A stretch of 41,284 nucleotides of DNA, from positions 9,725-51,008 of the forward strand of contig NZ_LGYO01000051.1 in the NCBI RefSeq assembly GCF_001263355.1, written 5' to 3'. The translations under genes and the position numbers were made by a program. Below the pieces are notes generated by a model. It was not told the origin of the DNA. It worked only from the letters and a program-made list of their open reading frames with translations, and searched no databases. The DNA is from Acetobacterium bakii. GTDB taxonomy: Bacteria; Bacillota; Clostridia; Eubacteriales; Eubacteriaceae. Below are positions 8,534 to 16,183 of the stretch, one piece after another (position 1 is the stretch's first letter; each line of letters starts with the position of its first letter).

Positions 8534-9523
8534 GTGCCAAAAGTACTGATTTTAACGTCTAAGAAACGTGTGTCAAAATTTTCCGATTTAACAATAATCC
8601 CAGCGGACTGGAAACTAGTTTTCGGCGAAGACCTTACTACAGATGAGGCCGTTCTAAAAACTGCCGGCGATGCGGATTTTATTTTTGCCGATGCCATCCG
8701 AAAAATCAGCAAAACCCTGATTGATAATATGCCCAATCTGAAATTGATTCATTCCGAAGGCGTCGGCTATAATAAAATCGATATTGACGCCGCCAAAGAA
8801 AAAGGTATTTATGTCTGCAACAATACCGCCGCCAACTCGGCGGCGGTGGCTGAACACGCTATCCTGTTAATGCTGGGACTCCAGCGACGGCTTCTGGAAG
8901 GGGATCATATGGTCCGCAGCGGCCAACAGATCCAGGCTAAGGGCTCGTTTATTCTGGACGGTATTCCCGAACTGAGATCTTGTCATATCGGACTGGTGGG
9001 ACTGGGTTCCATTGCCCTCGAAACCGCCAAACGATTGAAAGCTTTTGGGCCAAAACTCAGCTATTTTAATCGCTCCCGAAAAAATAAAGCAGAAGATGAA
9101 CTTGGACTGAGCTATCTATCCATGGAAGAACTCTGTAAGCAGTGCGACATCATCAGCTTCCATCTGCCGGTGACTCCGGAAACCACCGGGATCATCAATC
9201 AGAAACTGCTGGCTCTAATGAAACCAACTGCTCTGCTGATCAATACGGCCCGGGGTGAGCTGGTTGTACAGGAAGATCTGGTCAACGCATTGATTAATGG
9301 CCAAATCGCCGGAGCAGGCCTGGATACCATGTATCCCGAGCCCGTTACCCTGGATAATCCTCTGCTTAATCTGCCGGAGGATTGTCACTACAAACTACTG
9401 TTCACTCCCCATATCGCCGGCACTACCAGACAGGCTTTTGAAAAAATGCACAAAACGGTTTGGACGAATATTTTAGCAGTATCAAAGGGTGAAATTCCCA
9501 TTAATATTGTCAATGGCGTATAA
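8534..9523 (+). CDS. D-isomer specific 2-hydroxyacid dehydrogenase
   Basis: 329 aa from a GTG start, chosen because GGAGGT lies 7 bp upstream and the protein then begins PKVLILTSKK like family members; the open frame extends upstream without a ribosome site. NAD(P)-dependent oxidoreductase with the split-domain fold. The dinucleotide motif is GLVGLGSIALETAKRL (about 153-168), and the catalytic triad is Arg in NTARGELV, Glu in YPEPV and His in TPHIAGTT. The substrate (glycerate, lactate, glyoxylate/hydroxypyruvate or another 2-oxo acid) cannot be read from sequence. Monocistronic, with its own promoter/operator and a terminator at 9542. Confidence 0.9.
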   Translation: MPKVLILTSKKRVSKFSDLTIIPADWKLVFGEDLTTDEAVLKTAGDADFIFADAIRKISKTLIDNMPNLKLIHSEGVGYNKIDIDAAKEKGIYVCNNTAANSAAVAEHAILLMLGLQRRLLEGDHMVRSGQQIQAKGSFILDGIPELRSCHIGLVGLGSIALETAKRLKAFGPKLSYFNRSRKNKAEDELGLSYLSMEELCKQCDIISFHLPVTPETTGIINQKLLALMKPTALLINTARGELVVQEDLVNALINGQIAGAGLDTMYPEPVTLDNPLLNLPEDCHYKLLFTPHIAGTTRQAFEKMHKTVWTNILAVSKGEIPINIVNGV

Positions 9524-9541
9524 GATCCCCGAAATTCAAAA

Positions 9542-9583
9542 ATCCCGGCAACCCTTTTTCTAAGGATTGTCGGGATCTTTAAT
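9542..9583 (+). terminator. Terminator of the hydroxyacid dehydrogenase gene
   Basis: ATCCCGGCAACCC (9542-9554) pairs with GGATTGTCGGGAT (9564-9576) with one wobble and one mismatch, followed by CTTTAATTT. It lies 18 bp past the stop codon. Confidence 0.8.
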
Positions 9584-9720
9584 TTGATTGATGTATAAAT
9601 ACTTGGGAATTTAAAGCCACCACTACTGTTCAATTCTGGTAACTTTCATCATTTTTCCAGCATCAGGTGAGACAAATCCAATGGGATTCCCTTCGGTAAT
9701 ACAGGATACAAACCCATCTA

Positions 9721-10289
9721 CTATTTATTAAATACCAGGCATTGATCACTAAAGCCCGCCGGTGGTATACCCAGGCCCTGATTCAGCCTTGCCCAATAAT
9801 TAACACTGGCAATGGTGCTGGCCAGCATGACAATTTCTTTTTCAGAAAATTCACTGGTTAAATTTTAATGAATTTTTCTGTCAGATCTGGAGGAGTACTT
9901 GATAAAATGATGGCATACTCAAGCGCCAGTAGTTCACGAAGGTTAAACGTTGCAACCGACTGGACCTCTCGTTTACCCTGCAATACCAACAGCTCATCTC
10001 CGGTAATACCATTCTTATTGATACCATCCGCATTCATATCAATACAAAATGCGCATGAACAGATCAATGATGCCTGCAGTCTGACCAGATTAAGCAACCT
10101 TTTCTCCTGAGGGGTTTTTCCTTTTGCAGTCATCATTTCTAAAACACCGGACCCTACGGCAGCTCTGGGGTACCAGGCCAAAAGGCGGGCTGGCAATAAA
10201 TCCTTGCCGGTTTCTTTTTTTGCAATAAACAAGCCCAGTTTAAGCAAAAACGGTATTTTTTTAGGTGGTTTTATAAAAGCTTTTTCCAT
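9721..10289 (-). pseudogene. Frameshifted AhpD/carboxymuconolactone decarboxylase-family gene
   Basis: The frame from 10289 to 9858 (143 aa) is a CMD/AhpD-like alkylhydroperoxidase-type protein with the redox pair in CSCAFCIDMN. It stops at DLTEKFIKI. One frame over, immediately downstream, the sequence continues as SEFSEKEIVMLASTIASVNY, then WARLNQGLGIP, and ends in two stops at about 9721. That is the normal C-terminal end of this family (EIV-LA-TIA-VNYW-R). The switch falls in the A4 run of ATTAAAATTTAA (minus strand; T4 at 9863-9866 on the plus strand); one extra A would join the frames into a protein of about 190 aa, the usual length. So either the gene is inactivated or there is a base-call error. 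Between 9620 and 9720 another minus-strand remnant (ITEGNPIGFVSPDAGKMMKV) is visible; I do not recognise it. Confidence 0.75.
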
Positions 10290-10432
10290 TCTAAAACCTC
10301 ACTTTATTCTTATGCCGACAGTATACCTTTTTTCTATGCAACCAAACTTAATATTATTTTAAAACACCCGCTTCCAGTGAAGTATCTGGGTGATCTTATG
10401 AACAATCAGTTCCTTTTATTCTGAAAAATTTA

Positions 10433-10452
10433 ACAACCTCTTTCGAGGTTGT
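10433..10452 (-). terminator. Terminator of hsp20
   Basis: ACAACCTC, TTTC loop, GAGGTTGT: a perfect 8-bp stem. On the minus strand it is followed by TAAATTTTTC, just past the hsp20 stop. Confidence 0.85.
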
Positions 10453-10458
10453 CTAATC

Positions 10459-10905
10459 TTATTCAATTTGTATGGCTTTTTTCACTTCCAGCTCTTTTTC
10501 TTTAGGAATATGCACCTGTAAAATACCATTTACAAAACTGGCTTTGATGTCACCTGCTGCTACATTGGGAAGATGTATGCGTCTTTCCACGGAACTGAAT
10601 GTACGCTCTCTATGAATATACCATTCATTTTCATCATTTATTTCTTCTTTTTTTAATGCATAGATTACCAATATGTCATTATCAAAATTGATTTGAATAT
10701 CTTCTTTATCATAACCGGCAAATTCTGCATCAACAATATATTCACCTTTTTTTTCCTTTACATCAAGTTTGAAATCTTCGGTTGTAGAACTTTGAACAGG
10801 TGACTGGATGTCATCGATATAATCATCAACCATACTGTTGAAGTCTACCATATTATCCTTTTGCGGCATTGATTTATGTTTCTTATTAGGTGTTAAACCA
10901 GCCAT
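10459..10905 (-). CDS. hsp20: Hsp20/alpha-crystallin small heat shock protein
   Basis: 148 aa. Residues about 43-135 form the alpha-crystallin domain (FKLDVKEKKGEYIVDAEFAG), with the family's L-N-A-G-like turn seen as HLPNVAAGDIKASFVNGIL. The C-terminal tail carries the short AIQIE anchor motif (I-x-I type). It is an ATP-independent holdase that keeps unfolding proteins soluble. The start has a strong AGAGGAGGC ribosome site. It stands alone with its own terminator; no CIRCE element was seen upstream. Confidence 0.93.
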   Translation of the reverse strand: MAGLTPNKKHKSMPQKDNMVDFNSMVDDYIDDIQSPVQSSTTEDFKLDVKEKKGEYIVDAEFAGYDKEDIQINFDNDILVIYALKKEEINDENEWYIHRERTFSSVERRIHLPNVAAGDIKASFVNGILQVHIPKEKELEVKKAIQIE

Positions 10906-11273
10906 TAGAAACGCCTCCTCTAAAATTTATTTTGCATCCTTTTTTTTTAATAGATGCTAATTGTATTTCAAATTTTACCCTTTTTAAAAACAATCAAACA
11001 TCTTTAAGAAAAAGACTATCATTAATTGACTTCCCTGGCTAACTCATTCTCGTTTTGATAGTTTTTCCAAAGAGACCTTTGTTTAGACAATTTATTTTCT
11101 CTTTCTTGGAATAACCTCACATATTAAAACTGTTAGGGTAAGACTAAATTAGCAACCCCCCTGAAAACCCAACTTTTGGAAAAAATAACAGCGTCATTGA
11201 TTGATGCCATCTATGATCATGATATTATTTTTAAAACTAAATCTGTTAGCTAAAAGTTGGCTAAATACGAAAA

Positions 11274-11306
11274 AAAGCCATTTATAAGAAACTTATAAAT
11301 GGCTTT
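11274..11306 (-). terminator. Terminator of the former tRNA gene
   Basis: AAAGCCATTTATAAG (11274-11288) and CTTATAAATGGCTTT (11292-11306) form a perfect 15-bp stem with a 3-nt loop. On the minus strand it is followed by a T-run (A-run at 11268-11276 on the plus strand). It lies 14 bp past the CCA end of the tRNA fragment. Confidence 0.85.
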
Positions 11307-11319
11307 GCTATGCGGTTTT

Positions 11320-11366
11320 TGGTGTGCCCGGCGGGATTCGAACCCACGACCTCTCGGGATTAAAAA
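11320..11366 (-). other. 3' fragment of a tRNA gene: probable attachment site (island left end)
   Basis: On the minus strand the sequence AGGTCGTGGGTTCGAATC followed by CCGCCGGGCACACCA is a variable loop, T arm (stem GTGGG/CCCGC with loop TTCGAAT), acceptor 3' strand CGGGCAC, discriminator A and encoded CCA. The 5' half (GTGCCCG acceptor strand, D arm, 5' anticodon stem) is missing; upstream the sequence runs into unrelated AT-rich DNA. A 3' remnant with its terminator intact is the classic scar of tyrosine-integrase insertion into a tRNA gene. The geometry puts the element to the right, and the rebuilt intact tRNA at its far end, outside the window. The amino acid cannot be fixed; the acceptor and T arm look like tRNA-Arg, the TTTTTAATC flank could be read as Lys. 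Confidence 0.7.
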
Positions 11367-11628
11367 CGTGTTTTAAACTGTTTTAGAATGGCTTGCTTAT
11401 GCCATTCTTGCGCAATAAATTCACAAGAAAGCCAATGGTTTTTCGTTGTAAGTTGGCTAATAATTGGCTAATTATTAGCTCCTTTGAACAGCGCCTCAGG
11501 CAGTCCCAATACTACTAGAAACTTAGTTCGTTTCCCACATGCAAGACTACCTACAAATCATGGCACATCATTTAAATTTATATGTTTTTATTTCACATTT
11601 ATTTAGGCATTAATTATTATTCAACAAG

Positions 11629-12546
11629 CTACTCTCGACTCTGAATAATAAATACTAAAACAAGTAAAAGTAATATTCCTAAAATCCCTGCACCTATCGA
11701 AAGCATATCATCACTTTTTTTAGGCACTAATGCAATTATAGAAGCTACTACACTCATAAATGCCAACCATAAAACGGATTTATTAAGTCTTGAAAGCATT
11801 CTTTCCTTCTTTTCTTCATTTATCTGATTATAAAACAACGTAGTATTATTGCAGATAAACAAAAAATACTTTTGTTTATCTGCAATTAATTTATCAAAGT
11901 CATTTGCTGTTGGATACAATTCATCCCTGTTATGTCCTACTTCGACCCACTTTTCGTGAAATTCTGCAGAGGAAAACCCTGACATATTTTTGCATACCAA
12001 TTCAAAATTATTTGTTTTATCTCTGTCTAAAGATACATCAAAATTTTGACAGATAAAAAACTTTTGCATTTCAGCATCAATATTCATTGTATCCTTACAC
12101 ACACTTCTAAGAGATACGTTTAGAAAGTCTCTTACCTTACATAGATATTCTAGCCCTGCATAAATATTTTTTCCTAATTCTTCATTAATACTTATTGTTT
12201 CAAGTATTTTTCTTGTAAACATGATTGCTATATTTTCGAAAGAGTCACTACCCTTTTGACAATCAAAAATTAATTCTTTATCGAAAGCATTATACTTATT
12301 AGATATCTTTTCGAAACCTTCAATTAGCGATATTTTTTTTGCTGTTCTGTCTTCGAGTAATTCTTTATTCTTTTCAATAATGGGAGTATAGGCAATCATT
12401 TTCTTTATATTGCATAGTCTATAATAATTTTTTCTTGTTTTTCCACAAATAGACCAAAAGTCAGAGAATACATCAATTATTTGCTGATTTTCTGCAAAGT
12501 AAACATCTTCATCATCTTTAGGATAGCTATTTTTTGCATTACTCAT
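11629..12546 (-). CDS. Two-TM helical protein paired with the Schlafen-type gene
   Basis: 305 aa from the ATG at 12546 (GTGAGGAAAAAA upstream; an in-frame GTG four codons earlier lies inside that ribosome site). Not recognised. Residues 1 to about 245 are soluble, mostly helical and rich in Lys, Glu and Asn. Two hydrophobic segments close the protein (LWLAFMSVVASIIALVP and IGAGILGILLLLVLVFIIQ) with a very short tail, so the large domain would face the cytosol. The gene follows the AlbA_2 gene by 36 bp on the same strand, so the two are probably cotranscribed. A sensor or nucleic-acid-binding protein with a membrane partner is a layout common among phage-defence effectors; that role is inference. 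Confidence 0.7.
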   Translation of the reverse strand: MSNAKNSYPKDDEDVYFAENQQIIDVFSDFWSICGKTRKNYYRLCNIKKMIAYTPIIEKNKELLEDRTAKKISLIEGFEKISNKYNAFDKELIFDCQKGSDSFENIAIMFTRKILETISINEELGKNIYAGLEYLCKVRDFLNVSLRSVCKDTMNIDAEMQKFFICQNFDVSLDRDKTNNFELVCKNMSGFSSAEFHEKWVEVGHNRDELYPTANDFDKLIADKQKYFLFICNNTTLFYNQINEEKKERMLSRLNKSVLWLAFMSVVASIIALVPKKSDDMLSIGAGILGILLLLVLVFIIQSRE

Positions 12547-12582
12547 TTTTTTCCTCACTCAAAATTCAATTGAAACTTTATT

Positions 12583-13767
12583 TTATAAACCCTGATTCCA
12601 ATAAATGGAATTTAGTGTCAAATGGTTAATCTTTCTAAATTTCTTTAATTCCTCATTCAGCAATAAACCAGTATGAATCCTCTCGTTCTCGATTACCCTT
12701 ACACTTTCTTCGTCACAATCAAAAACCAAATTTTTGTTTTTCTTTCTTTCTAGTTCATCACGAAAGCTTGAAAGTATGCCTTGGATATATTCTTTAAACT
12801 GCTCCTTTTCAATATCTGATTCAAATAGCAGAACAATTTCCATAAATTTACGTCGAGCAGTACATGCTTCATCTGACGTTTCATCAAATAAATATAAGTG
12901 CATCTTATAATCCATAGTTTCTTTGATATAATACCTGTATGTAAGATGTTGCTGATGATATTGATCTAAATCAATATGGTCCCATGTAGGCGTTGTAGTA
13001 ATATATCTTCCACTATCCAGTATTACTATTTGACAAGAATATAAAATTGTTGAAAAATATTTACAGTTAATCATTTCATAATACGAAGAATTATTTGTCT
13101 GATAGTAGCAATAAAATTCTAGATTTTCTCTTCTACTAATTCTTTCATTATCTTTATCATCATATCTATTAACAGTAAACTCTGGGTTTTCTTCATAATA
13201 ATGTGTTTCACCGCGTTTCATCCAGCGTACTTTATAACCTAAATAGATTCTTAAACGTTCTAATGGCAATGGAACCAGACCAAACCTCTTTTTCCATAAC
13301 CACTCTACATTCACTTCATCGGCAGATTTATCCCTTGGTGTATTAGTATCCATAACTCTTGTGTATATATAATTTCCTCTGATTTTTTCGCCCTTATCCA
13401 CAAAATCTTCTGAGAGATAAAAAGGAGTTCTACTATTTCTTTTTATTATGAGCACATCAACTTCATGTAACCCTAGTTGCACCACTTTGAGTTCAAGTTC
13501 AGGACGATAACCCCCAATGAACTTTTTATCTCGAAGAAAAGTAATGAAATTCTCTTGGTTTTTTCTATTCGGGTCATCTTCAACTCCAAAAACTTCTCCT
13601 TGATCATTTACGCCAAAAATTATATATGCATCTCTATCGATCAAATTATTGGCCATACAAATAATATCATGGAGTAACTTAGCTTTGTTGTCGTGGTATT
13701 CTTGTTTGAAATCCCAGTAGGCTCCTTCATATCGCTTATCTAAAAAGTCATATAAGATATTTTCCAT
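12583..13767 (-). CDS. Schlafen AlbA_2-domain putative DNA/RNA-binding protein
   Basis: 394 aa from the ATG at 13767 (GGTGG upstream). Residues 1-150 match the bacterial Schlafen AlbA_2 domain: E in RYEGAYWDFKQEY, then LLHDIICMANN, AYIIFGVNDQGEVFGV, and later a PFYL strand and YTRVMDTNTPRDKSADEV, the degenerate counterpart of the family's Y-R-G-T segment. The C-terminal 230 residues are not recognised; they are rich in Tyr and charged residues. AlbA_2 proteins bind nucleic acids, and related Schlafen domains can cleave tRNA/rRNA. Together with the downstream two-TM gene it forms an isolated two-gene operon just inside the island. Defence function is a plausible inference. Confidence 0.75.
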   Translation of the reverse strand: MENILYDFLDKRYEGAYWDFKQEYHDNKAKLLHDIICMANNLIDRDAYIIFGVNDQGEVFGVEDDPNRKNQENFITFLRDKKFIGGYRPELELKVVQLGLHEVDVLIIKRNSRTPFYLSEDFVDKGEKIRGNYIYTRVMDTNTPRDKSADEVNVEWLWKKRFGLVPLPLERLRIYLGYKVRWMKRGETHYYEENPEFTVNRYDDKDNERISRRENLEFYCYYQTNNSSYYEMINCKYFSTILYSCQIVILDSGRYITTTPTWDHIDLDQYHQQHLTYRYYIKETMDYKMHLYLFDETSDEACTARRKFMEIVLLFESDIEKEQFKEYIQGILSSFRDELERKKNKNLVFDCDEESVRVIENERIHTGLLLNEELKKFRKINHLTLNSIYWNQGL

Positions 13768-13884
13768 ATTAACCACCATTAGATCTCTCTTTATATAATG
13801 TTGTATGTATTTTCAACTCTGCATTTGTTTTACCTCGTTTAGTGAAGTTCAATTTATTATACACTTCCTACACTATCGAACCCT

Positions 13885-14487
13885 ACGCCTCAGGCAATTT
13901 TAAAATAAAGAGAATTGCCAGAGGCTTTGTTCGCTTTTAACAATACTGCCTCTACGTCGTGGCACCGTGGCTAATAAACTGAAGGCCACCGTGCCTATTT
14001 ACTTTTGCGGTGAGCGCCTTCGTCCTGCCAATCTTGGCAGAGCGAGCGGCTTCATTACTTTTTGGGTTCGACTTCTGCACCAGGGGCGTAGAAATGCCTG
14101 CCCCGTGTTTCAGCTGGTGACAGGGCGGCCGGCTTTCCTACACTCCCTTACAACGTCTCTGATACCAGCGCCACCGGCAATTTTAATAGAAGAAGAATTG
14201 CCAGAGGCTTTGTTCTTTTTCTACAATGCTGCCTACATGTCGTGGCACCGTGGCCGATAAACTGAAGGCCACCGTGCCTATTTACTTTTGCAGCGATCGC
14301 CTTCGTCCTGCCAGGCGCTGGCAGAGCGAGCGGCTGAAAACTTTTTTGGTTCGACGCAACCTCCCGGGGCCTGGGAATTCCGGTGGCGCACCACCGACTT
14401 TTCCCAGACTCCCTCAGTGCCCGGCCGAAAACCTTTCGCACTTACTTCTGATATCCTCACCCACCCACCCCATATAGGTTTGTTTAC
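13885..14487 (-). repeat. Structured dispersed repeat, copy A (double length)
   Basis: Longest copy, and the only one inverted relative to the rest. On the minus strand it starts GTAAACAAACCTATATGGGG, then GTGGGTGG, a GCGAAAGGTTTTCGGCC segment, a nested hairpin (CTGGGAA..CGGTGG / CCACCG..TTCCCAG) and the core GCCGCTCGCTCTGCC with hairpin partner GGCAGGACGAAGGC (14299-14334). It then repeats its second half: a second core at 14016-14050, two GGCACGGTGGCC/GGCCACGGTGCC hairpins and two GCCTCTGGCAATT/AATTGCC hairpins. Open frames inside it are by-products. It separates the Schlafen pair from the XRE gene. Confidence 0.8.
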
Positions 14488-14626
14488 GTGACTCAATCAA
14501 TACGAATGCTTTCAATCTCTAAACTATTAAAAGTTCAAAAAATACAACATTGCTTCTTGTAAGAACTTGATCAGTAGATAAGTTCCATATTAAAACAGCT
14601 ACCTTTAAATTCATTCGCAGTTACAT

Positions 14627-15034
14627 CTATTTTATTTTTCCAATCATCTTTTTAACAAATTCAATATCATCCTTTTCTAAATCCTTGATGTCATCAAATA
14701 ATATTTTATGCTCGGGATTTTCAGATAAATATTTTGCAATTTCTTTCGCATCTGCAGTTATATGATAAGCCCCTTGTTCTTCATGTACCTGATCTTCTTC
14801 TTTATTATCTGCACTTGGATATGGTCGCTCATCGTTATCCAGCCCCAGCAAATAATTCATATCCACATTAAAAAATACGCCAATATTTTTCAGTGTATCA
14901 AAATTCGGTTCACGTTCACCACGCTCATACATAGCCACCGCCGATGAAGAAATACCCAGTTTTTTCCCCAGATCAGCCTGGGTCATATCATTTTTTTTCC
15001 TAAGCAATCTAAGATTTTCGTTAAAACCGCCCAT
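14627..15034 (-). CDS. XRE-family repressor
   Basis: 135 aa from the ATG at 15034, set by AAAAGAGGTGG just upstream; a longer in-frame reading to 15238 runs through the promoter and is rejected. Residues 1-65 are a Cro/CI-type helix-turn-helix (NLRLLRKKNDMTQADLGKKL, then SSSAVAMYERGEREPNFDTL). The rest is an acidic/helical tail of the kind seen in short phage and ICE repressors, without a LexA-type peptidase. The promoter carries a GCAC-N5-GTGC dyad in its spacer, so autoregulation is likely. The same dyad recurs before the DUF1659 gene of the lysis cassette, suggesting that operon is a target. Confidence 0.85.
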   Translation of the reverse strand: MGGFNENLRLLRKKNDMTQADLGKKLGISSSAVAMYERGEREPNFDTLKNIGVFFNVDMNYLLGLDNDERPYPSADNKEEDQVHEEQGAYHITADAKEIAKYLSENPEHKILFDDIKDLEKDDIEFVKKMIGKIK

Positions 15035-15056
15035 CCTTAGCCACCTCTTTTGGCTC

Positions 15057-15085
15057 ATTATAGCACGTAAAGTGCTGCTTGTAAA
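15057..15085 (-). promoter_or_regulatory. Promoter and operator of the XRE gene
   Basis: On the minus strand: TTTACA (-35, 15080-15085), 17-bp spacer, TATAAT (-10, 15057-15062) with an extended TGC in front. The spacer contains the dyad AGCAC-TTTAC-GTGCT (15062-15076). A related half-site pair, AGCACATGATGTGTT, lies upstream at about 15092-15106. Confidence 0.75.
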
Positions 15086-15392
15086 CAGAAAAGCACATGA
15101 TGTGTTACACTTAGTAACATGATCAAGGCAAAAAGGAACGGGTTGACAATAACATATCTGCGTAAAAGCCGCTATGAATATAGTCTGTTTTTTACCAAAC
15201 TGCGGCGGCTTGAGATTAATCAACACAATCCACCTCATATCAGCGGTATTTTTTAAACTAAATAATCAAATTTCCTAAAAATTATTACCCCCATAATTTG
15301 AATGTCGTTAATCATTGAATGCATTAACGAATATTTCCTCTTATTCATTCTTTTCGCTGAAAATGCAAATTGACCACTGCTTCTTTTTACTC

Positions 15393-15421
15393 TTGACGTT
15401 CGTTTTCAATGCCATTAATAT
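15393..15421 (+). promoter_or_regulatory. Promoter of the 105-aa protein gene
   Basis: TTGACG (15393-15398), 17-bp spacer, TAATAT (15416-15421). It lies 30 bp before the start codon at 15452. Confidence 0.5.
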
Positions 15422-15451
15422 TAAATAAAATACTTTTGAAAGAGGTGAAGA

Positions 15452-15769
15452 ATGATATCTGAAATAGTTAATGAAATCAGGAGTGTGTTTGTTGCAATCG
15501 ATGAGATGACCCAGGAAGAATTCAATGGCGCCACCGAGTTAAATTACTCGTCAATCGCCATATGTCCAACCTCACCAGATCCACACCTGGTTTACCAGAG
15601 TAACGGCAGGAAAACCCCGGAAAGATTTGAAGAATTATTGAAATACACCAAACATGCATTGCTGATCGATGATGCCAACCGCATCCTTGAAGAAAATGCC
15701 GACCTTGAATGGCTTCTTGAAAAACGATTTAGAAAAATGAAGAAATGCGAGACTATGAGCTTAAAATGA
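15452..15769 (+). CDS. Hypothetical protein, 105 aa
   Basis: Not recognised. Soluble, acidic N-terminal half, with a helical, basic C-terminal end (ENADLEWLLEKRFRKMKKCE). The start is supported by GAAAGAGGTGAAG and a promoter at 15393. It is divergent from the XRE gene and, like many small genes beside phage-type repressors, may be an early-region accessory gene. No function is suggested. Confidence 0.65.
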   Translation: MISEIVNEIRSVFVAIDEMTQEEFNGATELNYSSIAICPTSPDPHLVYQSNGRKTPERFEELLKYTKHALLIDDANRILEENADLEWLLEKRFRKMKKCETMSLK

Positions 15770-16183
15770 AACAAAATGTATAATCTCCTATTTTCACAAA
15801 CTTTAGTATTTAAAAGATAATAAATTAAACCTATTTGGATTGATATGGTACAGAGCAATATCCGCAAAAATACTAAACAATTTATTAAGAGCCGTGTGGG
15901 TAATAGTTGGCGGTACACCAAGCTGAGCCGACTATCCCGCGCCTCGCTTGCAAAAGTTAAATACATAATTCTCTAGCCAGCTGATCTGCTAGATTCAACA
16001 TGTAAAGAACGGGCCTATCTACCATATTTAATTCGCTAATCAATGAAATAATTCCACGTGGCACCCATTTTTGCAACGTTTCAATCAATTTATAATACCT
16101 ACCAAATTTTTTCGCATTAGTGCATTGCTATGATATAATCCTAACAATCTAGTGAAATTTTATATTGATGAGGCGAATGGAAA
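15770..16183. other. Intergenic region with an orphan hairpin and a promoter
   Basis: No gene. A hairpin at 15898-15938 has arms GGG(TA)ATAGTTGGC and GCCGACTATCCC around a 15-nt loop. Its GC content stands out from the AT-rich flank, so it may be the remnant of a repeat or structured RNA. TTCGCA (16111-16116), 17 bp, TATAAT (16134-16139) is a plausible promoter for the gene at 16184. Confidence 0.5.

Larger units (their letters stand above)
11246..11471 (+). repeat. Repeated TTGGCTAA octamers flanking the tRNA fragment
   Basis: TTGGCTAA occurs at 11257-11264, 11453-11460 and 11464-11471, with the variant TTAGCTAA at 11246-11253. An AGAATGGC/GCCATTCT hairpin lies at about 11383-11406. Clustered short repeats on both sides of an att core resemble the arm-type sites bound by tyrosine integrases or excisionases. 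This is inference; no integrase gene is present to test it. Confidence 0.4.

Noticed and set aside
8386-8857. Minus-strand frames of 116 and 67 codons opposite the dehydrogenase gene
   Set aside because: Antisense to a well-supported gene with a conserved catalytic triad; no ribosome site.
10906-10980. CIRCE or other classical heat-shock operator before hsp20
   Set aside because: No TTAGCACTC-N9-GAGTGCTAA dyad is present in the upstream region.
13967-14496. Several overlapping open frames on both strands inside repeat copy A
   Set aside because: They follow the GC-rich repeat, lack ribosome sites and the same frames recur, shifted or broken, in other copies; the repeat explains them.
15592-15966. 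Minus-strand frame of 124 codons
   Set aside because: It overlaps the plus-strand 105-aa gene that has a promoter and ribosome site, and it runs through an intergenic hairpin; composition is not protein-like.
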